Numbered from the stretch's first letter, positions 11,662 through 23,859 are shown. The stretch is DNA of 64,000 nucleotides from Rhyacophila brunnea (GCA_022495005.1 JAGYXB010001996.1:1240001-1304000), one strand, 5' to 3'. Notes: generated by a model not told the origin, from the sequence alone. Program-made: numbers and translations.

Positions 11662-12267
11662 CCGTGACGAAGGGTGGAGGTAGGCTGTGGAGATATGAGA
11701 AAAATAGTCAGCGACATCCCGTGGGGGTAGGCAGATTGAGCGTCGCTTGGGAACGGCGGTTACTCGAATGGCGGCAAATCGAGGAAAATCATTTTGAATA
11801 TAATATAGAAATAGCTATCTAAACGTAGTAATAACGAAAATATCTTTCCATTAAAAAATTCAGCTCTCTGGTTTTTTCGGGTTCGCGATATCTAGTTTAC
11901 TTTCGTTGCTCTTCGACGTCCTTGGTGACCAGAAATGACACGTGCAGATTTGCGAATAATTAGTCTGATATTTTGTTAGTACCTAATGTATCCATACAAC
12001 ACATTTCTTAGATATTGGACTCATGAAAGGATGATAAAAATAATGTATAAAAAGTAAGGCGGCATTTTGGTGCTGCCTAGGGGCGGCATTTTATCTACGG
12101 ACGTCACTGAAAATAGTGCATGCTAACCTGGGTTAGTCATACTATTTTTTTTCATTGAATTAAGAATACAAATTGCAGTCTGTGTCGGTAAGTTTTTAAA
12201 ATTCAATAATTATACAATGCCCCAACCAAATCATTTCTCCACAGCCGACCTCCACTTTTCACCATTG
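11662..12267. mobile_element. hAT MITE family 1 (short form), interrupted by family 2
   Basis: The ends CCGTGACGAAGGGTGGAGG and CCTCCACTTTTCACCATTG are degenerate forms of the family-1 terminus CAGTGGCGAAGGGTGGAGG. The flanks CCAGATAT (11654-11661) and CTAGATAT (12268-12275) match at 7 of 8 bases. Without the inner element it is about 200 bp, like the copy at 47651. Confidence 0.75.
11709..12109. mobile_element. hAT MITE family 2, nested inside family 1, exact 8-bp target duplication
   Basis: It runs from CAGCGACATCCCGTGG to CTACGGACGTCACTG (inverted ends) and is flanked exactly by AAAATAGT (11701-11708, 12110-12117). It carries two GGCGGCATTTT words near the right end. It is related to 27432-28466. 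Confidence 0.85.
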
Positions 12268-12574
12268 CTAGATATATGAGGGTAAAAGGAAAGGTAAAAC
12301 AGGTTATTTTTCTTTAAAACTTCAGGGACCCTTCTTTACTCAAAATAGTACAATTTGCCAAAAGCCTTGAGCATTATTTTTGTATTATATTTAACTATAA
12401 GAATATTATAAATGATTTGCTCGAAGCATATTTGATTCAATCTCATTTCCTCATTGTCCTGCTGTTATCATTTGTTTTTGTATATTCAAATCCACGGCAT
12501 GTTTCTTTGTGATGTTCTATCAATTATTGTAATCGCTCTGCAATTGGCTATGAAAATAATCTCTCCGCTCATAT

Positions 12575-12836
12575 GCACCCCCGCAACTAAACCGCCACAA
12601 GTCCAAAATTACGTGTTTTGAGTTAATTACTACGTTTCACTGTCTATCGTTCATAGTATATGTACCAAAAATTTCATATCTCTAAGTCATCAAATTCAAG
12701 TCAAATATTCATTCAATATCTAAATATATTTAAAAAAACACAGTACAAAAATGCGAAAGGTAAAAACTTCAAAACTGAAAGCTCAAAGCTCTGTTTGACG
12801 TTTTTTGGATTGTGGCAGTTTAGTTGCGAGGGTGCG
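12575..12836. mobile_element. MITE family 3 (GCACCC...CGCAACTAAAC termini)
   Basis: The left end GCACCCCCGCAACTAAACCG and the right end CAGTTTAGTTGCGAGGGTGC are inverted, with ATAT on both sides (4 bp). The interior matches the copy at 25293-25510 nearly base for base, including TTTCATATCTCTAAGTCATC. Confidence 0.75.
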
Positions 12837-13440
12837 ATATGCTGCTTTTAGAACAAATGTGAATGGTAATAATTAATGAAAAATGAAAAAAATGGGAGTA
12901 TGCATAAATAATTTAGTTTATTGATTTAATAGACAAGTTTAGTCTAGTTAATAAATAGTATCATAAATGTCATGGCATGGTAAAATCAACAAGGGAAAAG
13001 GTGCACCACAGCTATAACTCAATAAATTAAATACATTACAGTGTAACACATTTAGGAAGAATACTAGAGGACGCGCTCTCCCAGACGCCATAATTCTTCT
13101 TAAATGTCATGTTAAATAGCCAGGCGCAATACAAATTTTCTTGAAGCAAACCACAGTAATACTAAATATATGAATCATCATTGCACGCCTGCACTGTGAT
13201 GTGCAATTTTCCCACATTATTTAATTCAACAAACAGTTTTCGAGACATCCAGCCATTTGGTTTGTTTATAGATTTCAAATGGCTTTCACAGTTCTGATAT
13301 TTTAAAAATGACAGATTGTTTTGTTGCAAATTGTAATGTATGCGATCCATTTTAGTGGGCATGTGCGAACTCGAGTTGATTTATTATTTTAATGTTACAC
13401 TGTCAATTCTTGTTGGAATTACTCTAAACAACAACGAGAC

Positions 13441-13560
13441 ATAATTTAATAACAGTTGGGACCAGTTTCGTCCACTTCAATAGGACATTCTCAACCTATT
13501 ATCAGTTGAGAATATCTTATTGAATTGGATATTGTCCTATTGTCCGATTGTTGTTAAATT
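13441..13560. repeat. Short foldback related to the 43.4-kb palindrome
   Basis: GGGACCAGTTTCGTCCACTT...AGGACATTCTCAACC opposes GTTGAGAATATCTTATTGAA...CCGATTGTTGTTAAATT. The CAGTTTCGTC...GGACATT motif is the same as in 43397-43621, at lower similarity. Confidence 0.55.
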
Positions 13561-13589
13561 AGTATTACACCTTGTTTATATGTGCTTGG

Positions 13590-14190
13590 ATTTATTGCTG
13601 ACAGTATGTAGTACAAGTTGCATGATTGCATGTATAGATTAAAAAGTTTGGCAGCTTCTGAATTTTCACGCGATAGTTGTAACTTGTGCAATATCTGTAC
13701 CAGCGCAGTAGAACGATAGTAGCGAACCTGCCGGAAAAAATACTTACTACATTTTGCATTTTGACGTTTACCAATTTTCAAAACCTATCAAATAGTACCA
13801 TACAATGGCAACAATGTGTCTCGCTTACGTTTGAAGAATGAGATGGGCAGACAGTCAGCACTTTTCCGTTTAAACGGTTATTATCGTGATAGTTAAATTT
13901 ACACACTATTGGTGCCAGTAAATCCATGCAAGTATACAGGCGCTATTATAGCGCCTTTTCACGTGCATGGATTTATTTGCAGCAAGAGTGAGTATTTTAA
14001 ACTATCATGACTGTTTGACATAACTGTTTACACATAGTTTACACATAAAGTGCTGACTGTCTCTCCAATCTCATTCTTCAAAAGTAAGCGAGACACGATG
14101 TTGTCATTTTATGGTACTATTTGACAGGTTGTAAAAATCGGTTAACCTCAAAATCAGTCAAATGTCGCATGAAAATTGTCGAACGAGAAA
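13590..14190. mobile_element. Foldback element between genes A and B
   Basis: Two arms of more than 150 bp face each other around GGCGCTATTATAGCGCC (13939-13955). Each has AATAGTACCAT, TGTCTCGCTTAC, AGAATGAGAT, GACAGTCAGCACTTT and AAATCCATGCA in mirror order. It lies beyond the 3' end of gene B and is related to the split copy at 10058-11330. Confidence 0.75.
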
Positions 14191-14261
14191 TAGATGTTAG
14201 CCACTTGCTCAACCTACACTCACTAAACTGTCTTTCTTAAAAATCCCCATCGATATGTACA

Positions 14262-14267
14262 TTTATT
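14262..14267 (-). other. Poly(A) signal of gene B
   Basis: AATAAA on the minus strand, 42 nt past the stop codon of gene B. Confidence 0.5.
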
Positions 14268-14308
14268 GATCCATGACTGAAATGTATCCATTCGCTGGAT
14301 AATACCAC

Positions 14309-17300
14309 TCATTTCTGTAAATCATGAAGCTGCTGGAAAGTCCCGCATCCACACGAATTATCAATATAATCTTTGAAAGTGGATTCTAGTACTTTGAGGC
14401 CTTTCCAATGGTCTACAATGACTGCCGTTGGAAGGAAACAGTCTTCACTTTTGTAAATTGCATGTAAGGATTCCGGATCGAACGTCTTCAGTGTGTCCCA
14501 GCTGAATATCTCCGGTTCGTTATTGTATCGGAAGTAGATCGTCGATTGTCCATCCGTGCCTAAAAATACCATTGGTGCCACTTTTGCTCCAATATCTGAA
14601 AAGAATTAAAATAATTTTAATTAATATATCAACGGTGTATTTCATGAGGATCAAATGACGCTTGTTCAAGATGTATATGCTACTGGTACTTCTGTATGGC
14701 TTTGGGACGTGGCATCTTACCAAGGGCCAAAGGTCTCGTCTTTTGAGCTTTTAGAATCAATGTTTCCGCCAAATTTTAGAGATACACTGGTACGACCGCT
14801 TTAGAAACATTCGAGTTTATCAGTAGACACGTCAGTCCTCAGTAATGGATATAATCACAAAGAGGCACTTGCACATGTGTTCTGGATGCAACGAGAGAGT
14901 ATAACACCACAAAAACTACTACAAAAGGTACTACAAAAACAATGTAGACACTGCTGGTCGGCATAGTGGGAGGTGCAGGATGAGGTAATGGACTGAGGTT
15001 AGTGGTCCAATTCTTATTATATGCTCTGATCCTGGAGCATGATAGAATGAAATAAGTAACTAATTAATATATTTAATATGTTAATGTTAGCCATTCGGAT
15101 TACTTATACGTAGGCTAGCAATTATGATTTGATTAAATTAAATGAAAGAATGACATTAAAGTTAAAGTTGACCAAACCACAACTGTCAACATGTTATCAT
15201 TAGGTACCTGTTATTTTTCCTTGTGCTTTTCCCTTCGTCAAATACTGTGTCTTGATTGAAAAGATATGGGGAGAGTTGAGGTAGGTAAGGTAGAGAACTG
15301 TGTTTCCGGCTTTGTGGGTGAGGGCCATGTATAGCACATCGTTTGGCTTGACAGTTGGAGCCACAGCTTTTGGCAACAGGACTCGGAATCCGCTAGCATG
15401 AGTCACGTCATACACTAAAATTGAGCAGGACGGAGCATCACTTATGTATCTGTAATATAAATTTTAATTTAATACTAGCAGATGGTAGTTCTAGAACAAA
15501 CAGACACCTACAAACACCAGCTCAAGTTATACACGCTAGTGCCAGAATTAATATTAGCATTAAGGCATCGAGCATGACGATAAGATGAGAAAAAGAATGA
15601 CACCAAATTGTTTTTGCATTTGCAAATTGGTAACAAAAATCCATTTTTCTCACACACTCTTCAGTGGGAGGTCCCGATTTTACATACAACAGTGGCCGAA
15701 GGGTTGAGGTAGACTGTTAAGATCCGACATAAATACTGAGCACTAAACTTTGTTAATCAAACGCATTTGTTTTCATTGAATTAAAACTATAATGTGTAGA
15801 TTGTGTTTGTTAGTTTTTAAAATTCAATTAAACCCTGCATAAATCTGCGGGCCCCCGTAATAGCAAATATGTGTCATTGATGGGTCAGACGATACCACAC
15901 AGTACAAATGAATCCAAGACCCTTTCCATGCTTTTGGTCATGCACTAAATTTCCGAGCCATTCATTACAGCTGGTATTATATAAATTTATACAATGCCAA
16001 GTCATTAATTAGATGAATAATCACAAGAAAATCTAACGTATATTGTTACCGCCTAAACCATGACATCCTCAGAAGATCCAAGGCCATGAGGTCTGAATCA
16101 TCATTGGGCGGATTCATGCAAACATGAACAGATCGACTGCGAGACTAATTTCTAGCCCGTAAGCTTAGATGTATGAAAATTTTATAGTCACCCTTTAGAA
16201 ACTTAGCCAACAAAGTCTAAACTAAATAAGTATTATTTCATAAATACGTAGGTATTAAGAACAATTACTTTCTCAGCATTAATAATTTTATCAGAAGCCT
16301 TGCCATTAAATTCATCCCTAGCATAAAAAAATCACTGGCTTAGCTTTATTAAAAAAGAACATCCATAAAGCACTTACCTAGGTACTTATATTAAAGTCAT
16401 GCATAATAATAATTAAATACCTATAAATCATTAATTTCAAACCATTCAATGTCTGATGTATTTAGTTTAAAATTATGTAGGTATATTAAAATTTTATTTA
16501 TAAGAATATGTCTGTGTTCATTTTGTAGGTAAGATATTTCAAAATATGTACCTATCAAGCAAAGAAATGCAGTAGGTAATGATAATCCCAGCAAATGCAC
16601 AGTTCATTTCAAAGCATGTACCTGGAAAAGGTCTGTTTCTGTGACCAGAAATTCTCAGAAATATGACACCCAATGTACCTACAAGCCAGGTACATAGGGT
16701 GTAAAGACTGTCCTTTTGTCATTTTTCAGTGATAGAATTGTGAATTATTTGTTGTGTATTATGATTACCTACTTTGATACTATAGATCTACCATCGTAAG
16801 TTGGCGGCCGGTCGAATTTGAAACTAAAATTGTCTATCGAGGATAAATTTGTTACAAATGCCATTTAATTTTACAACATGTTTGGATTGCATAATATTTG
16901 TACAGAAATCTACTACCAATAAAAAATTATAAATTACCATTTTTTTGTTAGTTATGGTAATATTCTCAATGTCATACTAGCGCCCTCCCTGAAACGCCAA
17001 TTTATGATGGTAGATCTATACCCCAGCCCCTAAAAGATCATTCGGTTTTCGAACTCTCGAGCGTGACGTCAGCGCCGCGCACGCCAACGTCACTGCCATT
17101 TTAATTTATTTTTATAAATATTTTCTACGCTGTAACTTGACTGTAAATGTATTTCGAACAATAAAACGCCGTTTTCGCCAATAATTCCGCGTTGTCAATC
17201 AACATAAGCATGTCACCGAAAGAAGAAGCCAGCAGACGATCACCCTGACCTTACATCATCACGGGGGGTCCAGCGCTCATCCTACACCTCCCCCCCCCCT

Positions 17301-20300
17301 TTCGGAGGTGACAATATCATACATTGATAAAATGTAAAAACAGCCCGCAATCTTGTTTATGCCTCAATATTTCAATATTAACTTTTCTGTGGCTACCATT
17401 TTACCCTACTAGAAATAAAGTGAATGGATGCATTTATTTCCCCATTCAATGGGTATCACATCATGACTGAAAGTGAAATAGCAGATGAAGTCATGATCTT
17501 GGAAAATGAGAATGAAAGTGAAGGTATCGGGAAAGAAGAAACAACACGCCCAAAAACAAAGTTATCAGTGATCAGATCGCATCTCAACGATCTAATAACA
17601 ATTATTGACTATTCGTCACTTAACGAAATTCAACTATATTACACGCATTTTCGTAATTTTAGATAAGTAGGTAGTTGATTATAAAAAAAACATCAGATTT
17701 CAAAAGTGATTTCAAATTTTTCTTGATTCTTTTGCAAAGCAGGGTTACCAATAGCAAACACGTGAACATCAAACATTAACATCACTCCACAATGGGTGTG
17801 TCTGGATATATCATCCGAAGACAAATAAACAGGATTTTGTTTGTGTTTTTATAGAACGGATTTTCAACTTTCACGGACACCCATATTAGTCCGTTATATC
17901 GAGGTTCTACTGTACTGTTAATATGGCTGTTCTAGAACTGTTTTTCAGTTATCTGCCACAGCCTACTTACCTTCCACAGGCACCCTTCGCCACTGATAGA
18001 TACTAATATCAATTAGTTTAAAGCGGTGACTATGACAATGAGTGGAAGAAAATGCTCATCTTATGATGCTAAATAAAGTTATATTATGTTATACTTACAG
18101 ATACACTTTTCCTTCATGGTCATAATCTGCAATGATGTGTTGCGGTCTTGAAGATTTGGAAACCAGTGCTGATAAATCTAAGGTCTTCTCAATTTTACCA
18201 GTGACTGTAGAAATGCACACCACTTTTGGTGCGCACATCACTTTTGGTTTAACCAAAGTGTTCACCATTCCTGTGTCCAACACCCATAAAAGACCCTGTA
18301 ATGTGAACATATTTTTTTTTAACTTCCAAATTAAAATAGTCGCCGTGCAATGAATTTGAGAAGCTCAATTTTTCTTCAAAAGAAGTATATTGAAAACAAT
18401 TCTTATAAAGAAATGAAATCGTAAATATAATAATTACCTGGCTGTCAAGATACATATCGACGGCGTTTTGAATAGCTTGGGCGTTTCCTTCCTCGTGAGA
18501 AGCCAGGTCAGGATATGGAGTGAAGGTTGGTTCTGCTAGCCTTTGTCTGATATCATAGGAAGCTAATGTTGCAGGATTCCCTTCTTTCAGCCTGTGAATG
18601 AATTAATTAATTGTATATACAACATTATTTATTTATTCACCTATAACAAAGATACCAGGAGATGTCATTGAGAGTTAAGGCTTTAGAGATGTGGTTGTAC
18701 AGACGTATCCTCAAAATTCCGCAAACTGGCAAGGGTGAGAAATGTTGACATTCTCAAACAAATGGAAAATTACCAAGGAGTCAAGCATTTATCAGCGAAA
18801 TCATTGAGTTGGATGAGGGAGGTCGTCAACAGTGTTGAAACTATTAGACTTTACATGATCGTCTGACCAAGTGAAAGACACTACAAGTCTCCAAATACCT
18901 TCAGCCATGCAGACGTCAAAATACAGGGATCACTGGATGGTCGTAACTAGGATATTGCAAGATCGCAGTTCGGTTTTGATTTTAGAAGTAGATCAGTGGG
19001 CAACACTGATCTATACAATATCTACATCATTGATTTCCAACCGGGTTCCGTGAGCGGTGTCAGCGGCTCCGTGACGATTCACAAAAGCTCGCTCCAAATT
19101 TTGAAGCTTGAAATGTGCACGGGTCTTTTTAAGCAGTTCCAATTTTTAAATAATTATTTTTATGTAAAATAATGATATGACAGACAGTGGCGGCCAGTGA
19201 TTTTTTGGATTGTAATTTTTGAGGGTGCGCTGGAAACTTGCCTTATTGAAAAATGAAATCAATTCGGCGTTATTTTTGATTTGACAAAACGTTATTGACA
19301 TTTGGGAAATTATCTGTATATTTTATATTTTTAATAAAACTTAGTTAATAATTTTAATAAAAGTTACTTAAATCTTTATTGGATTAGTTTTAAGAAACGA
19401 TTGCATCTCTTATAGTAGATAAATACCTCTTACTTTTAACGTAAGCCATCTTATTCTATATAAGTACATTATCTTTAGCTATTTGTACACTGTATGAATA
19501 ATGATTATTATGAAACTGCACTTTGTGAAATAATATTAAGATTTATTAGCTTAGCTGAAATGCGGTACGTACCAAAATTATTTTTATCTTCACTGATTTA
19601 ATTGCAGTACACATAAATCAAAATATCTTACCGACATTGTATTATATTTCTTACACATTTTAAATTTAGAAAATAATGAATTCTATTGTATTTAGTTTAA
19701 CAGGCATTTTACATACGAGATTGCTAAATATGATACTAAACATAATTTGAGCGTGAACAGTAAGTCGCAGTTTCTATAATAACAAACCATAATTCAAATC
19801 TGTAATTACTCTCTACTCAGAACAATATGATGTCATTTTACATGGTCGGCGCACGATATTCTGGAACTTACGCATGGTGTAAACGATTAGCACAGTTTAA
19901 GTTGTTTTATAATGGCTTTAGTTAATACTAAGCTTTGGGTTCATTTTAAGTAAACAAAATATATTGCCGGGGCGCTAACGATTTTAGTGAAGATGACGTA
20001 TACGGTGCATAGTGCCTGTATTATCGCCGATTGGCAATATGAGCACATCGGTTTATGGTTTGCATTACAATAAGTGAGCGATAATATTAAAAACTTATGA
20101 AGAAAAAATATAATTTACGATGTTGAACTATGTTTCATAGCATTGCAAGCAGTGCAGTGCACTTGCATGATGTTAGACCAGCCGCCGCTGATGACAGATG
20201 TACAAAACAAATGAAAATAGTGTTGTCTCATTACACACTGAAAAAAATAGTGATGGCAATATTTTTGTTATTTTACATAAGGCACGTTTCTAAATTCTAG

Positions 20301-22113
20301 ATCCAACATAAAGTAATAATTAACCAGAATTTAAATATTATTTCATACATCATGGATGAGTTTTCCAACTAGTAAAAAATATGAATACAAATTTGAATTA
20401 TAGCAGAAGTTCTTACCTTGACATCATTACTATGACTGTATCATGTTTGTAGACTGCTTTTGTGGCAATCATGTTCTTCGTTGTGTATTGGCCTCCCTTA
20501 ACATACATATTTTTGACAGACTCAGAGGGGAATGTCAAAGAACCGCCTTCCCAAACCAGCGGCTTGTTCAGTCCGGACAGGCGGGGAGGCAAAGGGCAGA
20601 ATGTTGCCTCGCATAATCCGATTGCAATCGCCACCAAAGTGATTTGGCCGATCTGGTAAAATAATATAGATATTTGAGACTTCAATTATTGAAATGAGGT
20701 ATCAATTTTTAACAATCGATAAGTCTACATACTATGGTCAAAATCTAATAAAAAAATATATGCATATTCCATATGTAATTTTACACAATATGTAATGATC
20801 TATAACTTCCAATACACATCAAAAAATGTATAAAACAACTGTAGACCCTCGTAGTCCAGTGCGTAAGGCGCTGGTTTTTAATCCGGGGGCTATATATTTA
20901 TGTGATTTTCTCAAAGCTTGGGTGTTTGAGACGGTTTCCCTTCTATTACTAATTAAACTACTGTTTCAATACACTACTGTCATTGGGCCTCATGGTCTGT
21001 TATAGTATTAAATAGAATATAATTATTTTATATTTATAAACTGATATATAAAAATGATACAAATAACTGCCGAGAAGTCGAATTTTATTTTGCTTATAAT
21101 TATTGAAATTAAAGACTGATCAATTACTAAAAATAGTTATTTTGTTCTTATTTGAATATACCAGTTGCGAAGGGTGGAGGTAGGCTCTTAAGATTCAATA
21201 TAAATTGTGTACGCTAAGCTTTGTCAGACAAACGTATTTAATTCTATTGAACTAAGGCTTACAAATTTCAGATAGTGTTGGTCAGTTTTTAAAATCCAAT
21301 TAAACCCTGCGTAAACCAAGCCATTATAGTTAAAAGTCAAAAAAATTCATCTATCTATAAAATAGCTAAAATTATGCCATTAAATCGTACATAATTGTAG
21401 ATATTTTATAGATAGAAGAATATTTTTTATCAATTTTGGTTTGGTTAGGCAGGGCAAAATGAATTTTCAAAAACTAACCAACACCATCTGAAATATTATG
21501 TATTCTTAATTCAACGAAAACAAATAATATGACTGAACAAGTGTGTACTATTTTTGTTGGATCACCCATAGCATATCTAAACTGTATGGTTTGGCTGAAG
21601 GTAGCGTTTAATTGAATTTTAAAAACTAACCGGCACCATCCGCAATTTATATTCTTAGTTCATTGAAAACGAATAATTGTAATGGACAATGTTTAGTGTG
21701 CACTATTTATGTTGGATCTTAACAGTATACCTCCACTCCATCTCTCGGCACTGGAATATACAATATAGTAGGAACGTTAAAACCAATCAATTACGCTTGA
21801 AACGCATAAATATTGTTTACCACAAATATTGAAAAATGATTGTTAAAATTCTTTGAAAATATTCGAAAATATATCTTTTTTTCTATCATGTTATTAAATA
21901 AAATTATTTAACCCTTAAACCAAACATCACTGCATTATTGCTAATTTATTGAACACTCTATCTAAAAAGGATCTTACTAGCTTGCTAAAAGTCCTTTAGT
22001 CATTAATTATTGAAAGTCCTTAAGAAATTCAATGTAACTTACCATGGACACAATATCGAATCTATACACCAATCCCTATTTCTATAATATTATTTTAAAA
22101 AAATACGTACCAT
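14309..22113 (-). CDS. Yellow/MRJP-family secreted protein, gene B (6 exons, split start codon exon)
   Basis: Coding exons on the minus strand are 22111-22113 or 22043-22045 (ATG only), 20417-20652, 18438-18591, 18099-18295, 15208-15449 and 14309-14595. Phases 0, 2, 0, 2, 1 agree at every junction and give 372 residues. Exon 2 opens with a hydrophobic stretch (IGQITLVAIAIGLCEA) that needs a methionine from upstream; no in-frame ATG lies near it, whereas two ATG|GT donors lie about 1.4 kb upstream. Family landmarks are LLWVLDTG (133-140), HIIADYDHEGKVYL, YISDAPSCSILVYD, LYLTYLNS, and IYFRYNNEPEIFSWDT near the end. The product is a secreted Yellow protein of unknown substrate. It is divergent from gene C and shares two intron sites with it. 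An AATAAA (minus, 14262-14267) lies 42 nt after the stop. Introns are rich in SINE, LINE and hAT copies. Confidence 0.85.
15690..15848. mobile_element. hAT MITE family 1 fragment, intron 4 of gene B
   Basis: CAGTGGCCGAAGGGTTGAGG begins a left half of family 1 (the AATTCAATTAAACCCTGC segment is included). The right half is missing. Confidence 0.7.
16667..16702. repeat. Short hairpin
   Basis: ACACCCAATGTACCT and AGGTACATAGGGTGT pair with one mismatch around a 6-nt loop. It lies in an intron of gene B amid many TAGGTACCT-like words. Confidence 0.5.
16781..17020. mobile_element. TA-flanked MITE, 240 bp, intron 4 of gene B
   Basis: The left end TATAGATCTACCATCGTAAG and the right end TTTATGATGGTAGATCTATA are inverted over about 25 bp with one or two mismatches. 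The TA border suggests Tc1/mariner-type mobilisation. Confidence 0.8.
17036..17330. repeat. Unassigned GC-richer stretch in intron 4 of gene B
   Basis: It contains GTGACGTCAGCGCCGCGCAC, CGGGGGGTCCAGCGCTCATC and an 11-C run. It looks like part of an LTR or other repeat, but neither a terminus nor a coding frame is visible. Confidence 0.3.
17770..17916. mobile_element. Pogo-like repeat end
   Basis: It terminates in ATATCGAGGTTCTACTGTA, the inverse of the TACAGTAGAACC-type start seen elsewhere. The left end is not found. Confidence 0.4.
17957..17995. mobile_element. hAT MITE family 1, right-end fragment
   Basis: CACAGCCTACTTACC...CACCCTTCGCCACTG is the right terminus of family 1, directly upstream of exon 4 of gene B in genomic order. 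Confidence 0.5.
18680..18985 (+). mobile_element. LINE reverse-transcriptase tail, decayed
   Basis: It reads ALEMWLYRRILKIP, then after a frame break NVDILKQMENYQGVKHLS and SLSWMREVVNS, the standard region just after the RT domain of RTE-like LINEs (MW.YRR.L.I....N..VL..M). It lies in intron 2 of gene B, antisense to it. Confidence 0.7.
20846..21010 (+). mobile_element. tRNA-derived SINE family 1, intron 1 of gene B
   Basis: It starts CCCTCGTAGTCCAGTGCGTA (A-box-like). Its body TGTGATTTTCTC...TTCTATTACTAATTAAACTACTG is shared with the minus-strand copy at 24640-24868. Confidence 0.7.
21162..21753. mobile_element. hAT MITE family 1 (long form), exact 8-bp target duplication
   Basis: It runs from CAGTTGCGAAGGGTGGAGGT to CTCTCGGCACTG and is flanked exactly by GAATATAC (21154-21161, 21754-21761). 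The right half holds two tandem versions of a segment with CTAACC...ACCATC and ATTCTTA(A/G)TTCA, the left half an inverted one. It lies in intron 1 of gene B. Confidence 0.88.
22043..22045 (-). CDS. Candidate start codon exon 1b of gene B (ATG|GTAAGT)
   Basis: On the minus strand GTCC-ATG is followed at once by GTAAGTT, a near-ideal donor, in the phase (0) needed by exon 2. The upstream context (T at -3) is weak for initiation. Confidence 0.45.
22111..22113 (-). CDS. Candidate start codon exon 1a of gene B (ATG|GTACGT)
   Basis: On the minus strand TTATA-ATG is followed by GTACGT, also a usable donor in phase 0, with A at -3. A TTTCTTTCAG acceptor-like tract and an ATCAGT initiator-like string lie about 20-30 nt upstream, so this could be either a promoter-proximal first exon or an internal 5' exon. 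Confidence 0.45.
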
Positions 22114-22479
22114 TATAATATATTTAAATCACTGATCTGAAAGAAACAACTAGTAGAACAAACACTAAATGATTAAATGAAGTTAATTGAATTTAGGGAG
22201 CCTAGATAAAGGCCCTCAATAACGCAGACTCATCAACATAATCGTGACATTATTAAGAATTCATTTTAAATTCCCTGTCTGCATACCTACAATTTAATTG
22301 CTTCAAGAAATAATTATAAATACAGGATGATAGTAAGTACTGGTCAACCATTTAGTAAAATATATGATTTCTGTATTGGCTGACCTTCTCCACAATGTCT
22401 CCGAATTCAAATTATTTTAATTAAAGGAATTTCCCAGGTGTTTTGGTTCTTCCTTGTCCATTCTGACCTTACCGGATAC

Positions 22480-23147
22480 TAGAGGTGGGAAAACTGGTTG
22501 ATTTTGAAGACTAAGTATACTTACTACCAGTATAAAAAAATAATTAGTATCAAAACTTGTTCCTTGTAGTTTTTGGAATACTATAAAGAGCGTTTGACGT
22601 GCGTTTGCGACATAAGTCTCATACTCAACTGGAACTAAAACTTAACTCCATATTAGTATTTGAAATATCGGCTACAATAAAATCGCTAAAAAATCACTGA
22701 GCTGGGCTTTTCGAAATGTCCCATTTATTATAAAATTTTAAACACATTTTAAATTTATGAGTTGTTTTTATGTTATAATATTCTTGTTACATTAAATGAA
22801 TAACAATGATTTTTTTTATTTTAAACTACAGTCACGCAGTCACCTCACCACATTCCCGAGGGAATATGCTGCTACAGAAAATTTATGACCTATTGTTCAT
22901 ACATAAGATGATGTCATACGCATGCATAGACTAATAAATTAAAATATAATTGTATTCAAGTGCTATCTTGCTCGCGCGTATTTAATGTCAATAGTATTGA
23001 AACTCTACCAACTAGCGAGCGAGACTCGCGATGATATCATCACAAGTTTTTTGGAACAAGTTTATTGGGCCACACGTACTGAGTATGGGTAGTTTCATCC
23101 GATACTTGAGTACACAAACTGGTGACAGTATTTCCAACTCACCTCTA
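22480..23147. mobile_element. hAT element, 668 bp, between genes B and C
   Basis: It runs from TAGAGGTGGGAAAACTGG to AACTCACCTCTA. The flanks CCGGATAC (22472-22479) and CTGGATAC (23148-23155) match at 7 of 8 bases. No transposase. It occupies part of the shared upstream region of the divergent genes. Confidence 0.75.
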
Positions 23148-23236
23148 CTGGATACCATTAGATTGAGGAATACAGCCTAAAAACTGTTTAATAATGACTT
23201 GAGATATGAGAACCCTTTACATACTTTAACTTTACT

Positions 23237-23345
23237 TTTGATAGCGCGTCGGCTTATAATGTCGTGCATCTCGAGTTTGAATCCCTGATCTGGCATCAAT
23301 TTACATATGTATTTGGACCCTGAGTATGGACCTAATATGAATACG
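23237..23345 (+). mobile_element. tRNA-like SINE family 2 copy
   Basis: TAGCGCGTCGGCTTATAATG...GAGTTTGAATCCC (B-box-like) is followed by ACCCTGAGTATGGACCTAAT, the tail shared with 58395-58550. Confidence 0.55.
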
Positions 23346-23859
23346 TGTATTAATTAAGGCGCTAAGTACCAAAAAAATAAAAGCTGACATTTTTATTGAA
23401 AAATGTTCTACATACCAACGCCAATAATGTCAACTATGGTCTAAGTGCCTCAAGCAAGTCAAAAAAATACAGCAAAATATTTAAATCTGGCGACGTTGTA
23501 AGTCAGTTGCCGTGTTTTATTTATAATGGTGTAAGTACCACTGCAGTGGTCAACGGCATTCAATATAAAATGGCTGACGACGGTGTGTTGACACTCGCGA
23601 GTTCTGTATTCCTAAAATTATGGAAGCTACCGAGATTGCTTCACACTGTGAAAACACATTTTTCAAAAGGTCTGCTTCATGCAATTTTACTGCAATGACT
23701 CAGTATTTTGTAACCACAGGCAATACTACTTTTTGGTACATAGAGCCTTAATTAATACACGTATTCATATGTTGACAAGTAGCTAAAATCCATTTCTCCT
23801 TAAAACAAAATTCTGTCAATACTACCTCCACCCTGTGGAGGGCAATAATGATCTACTTA

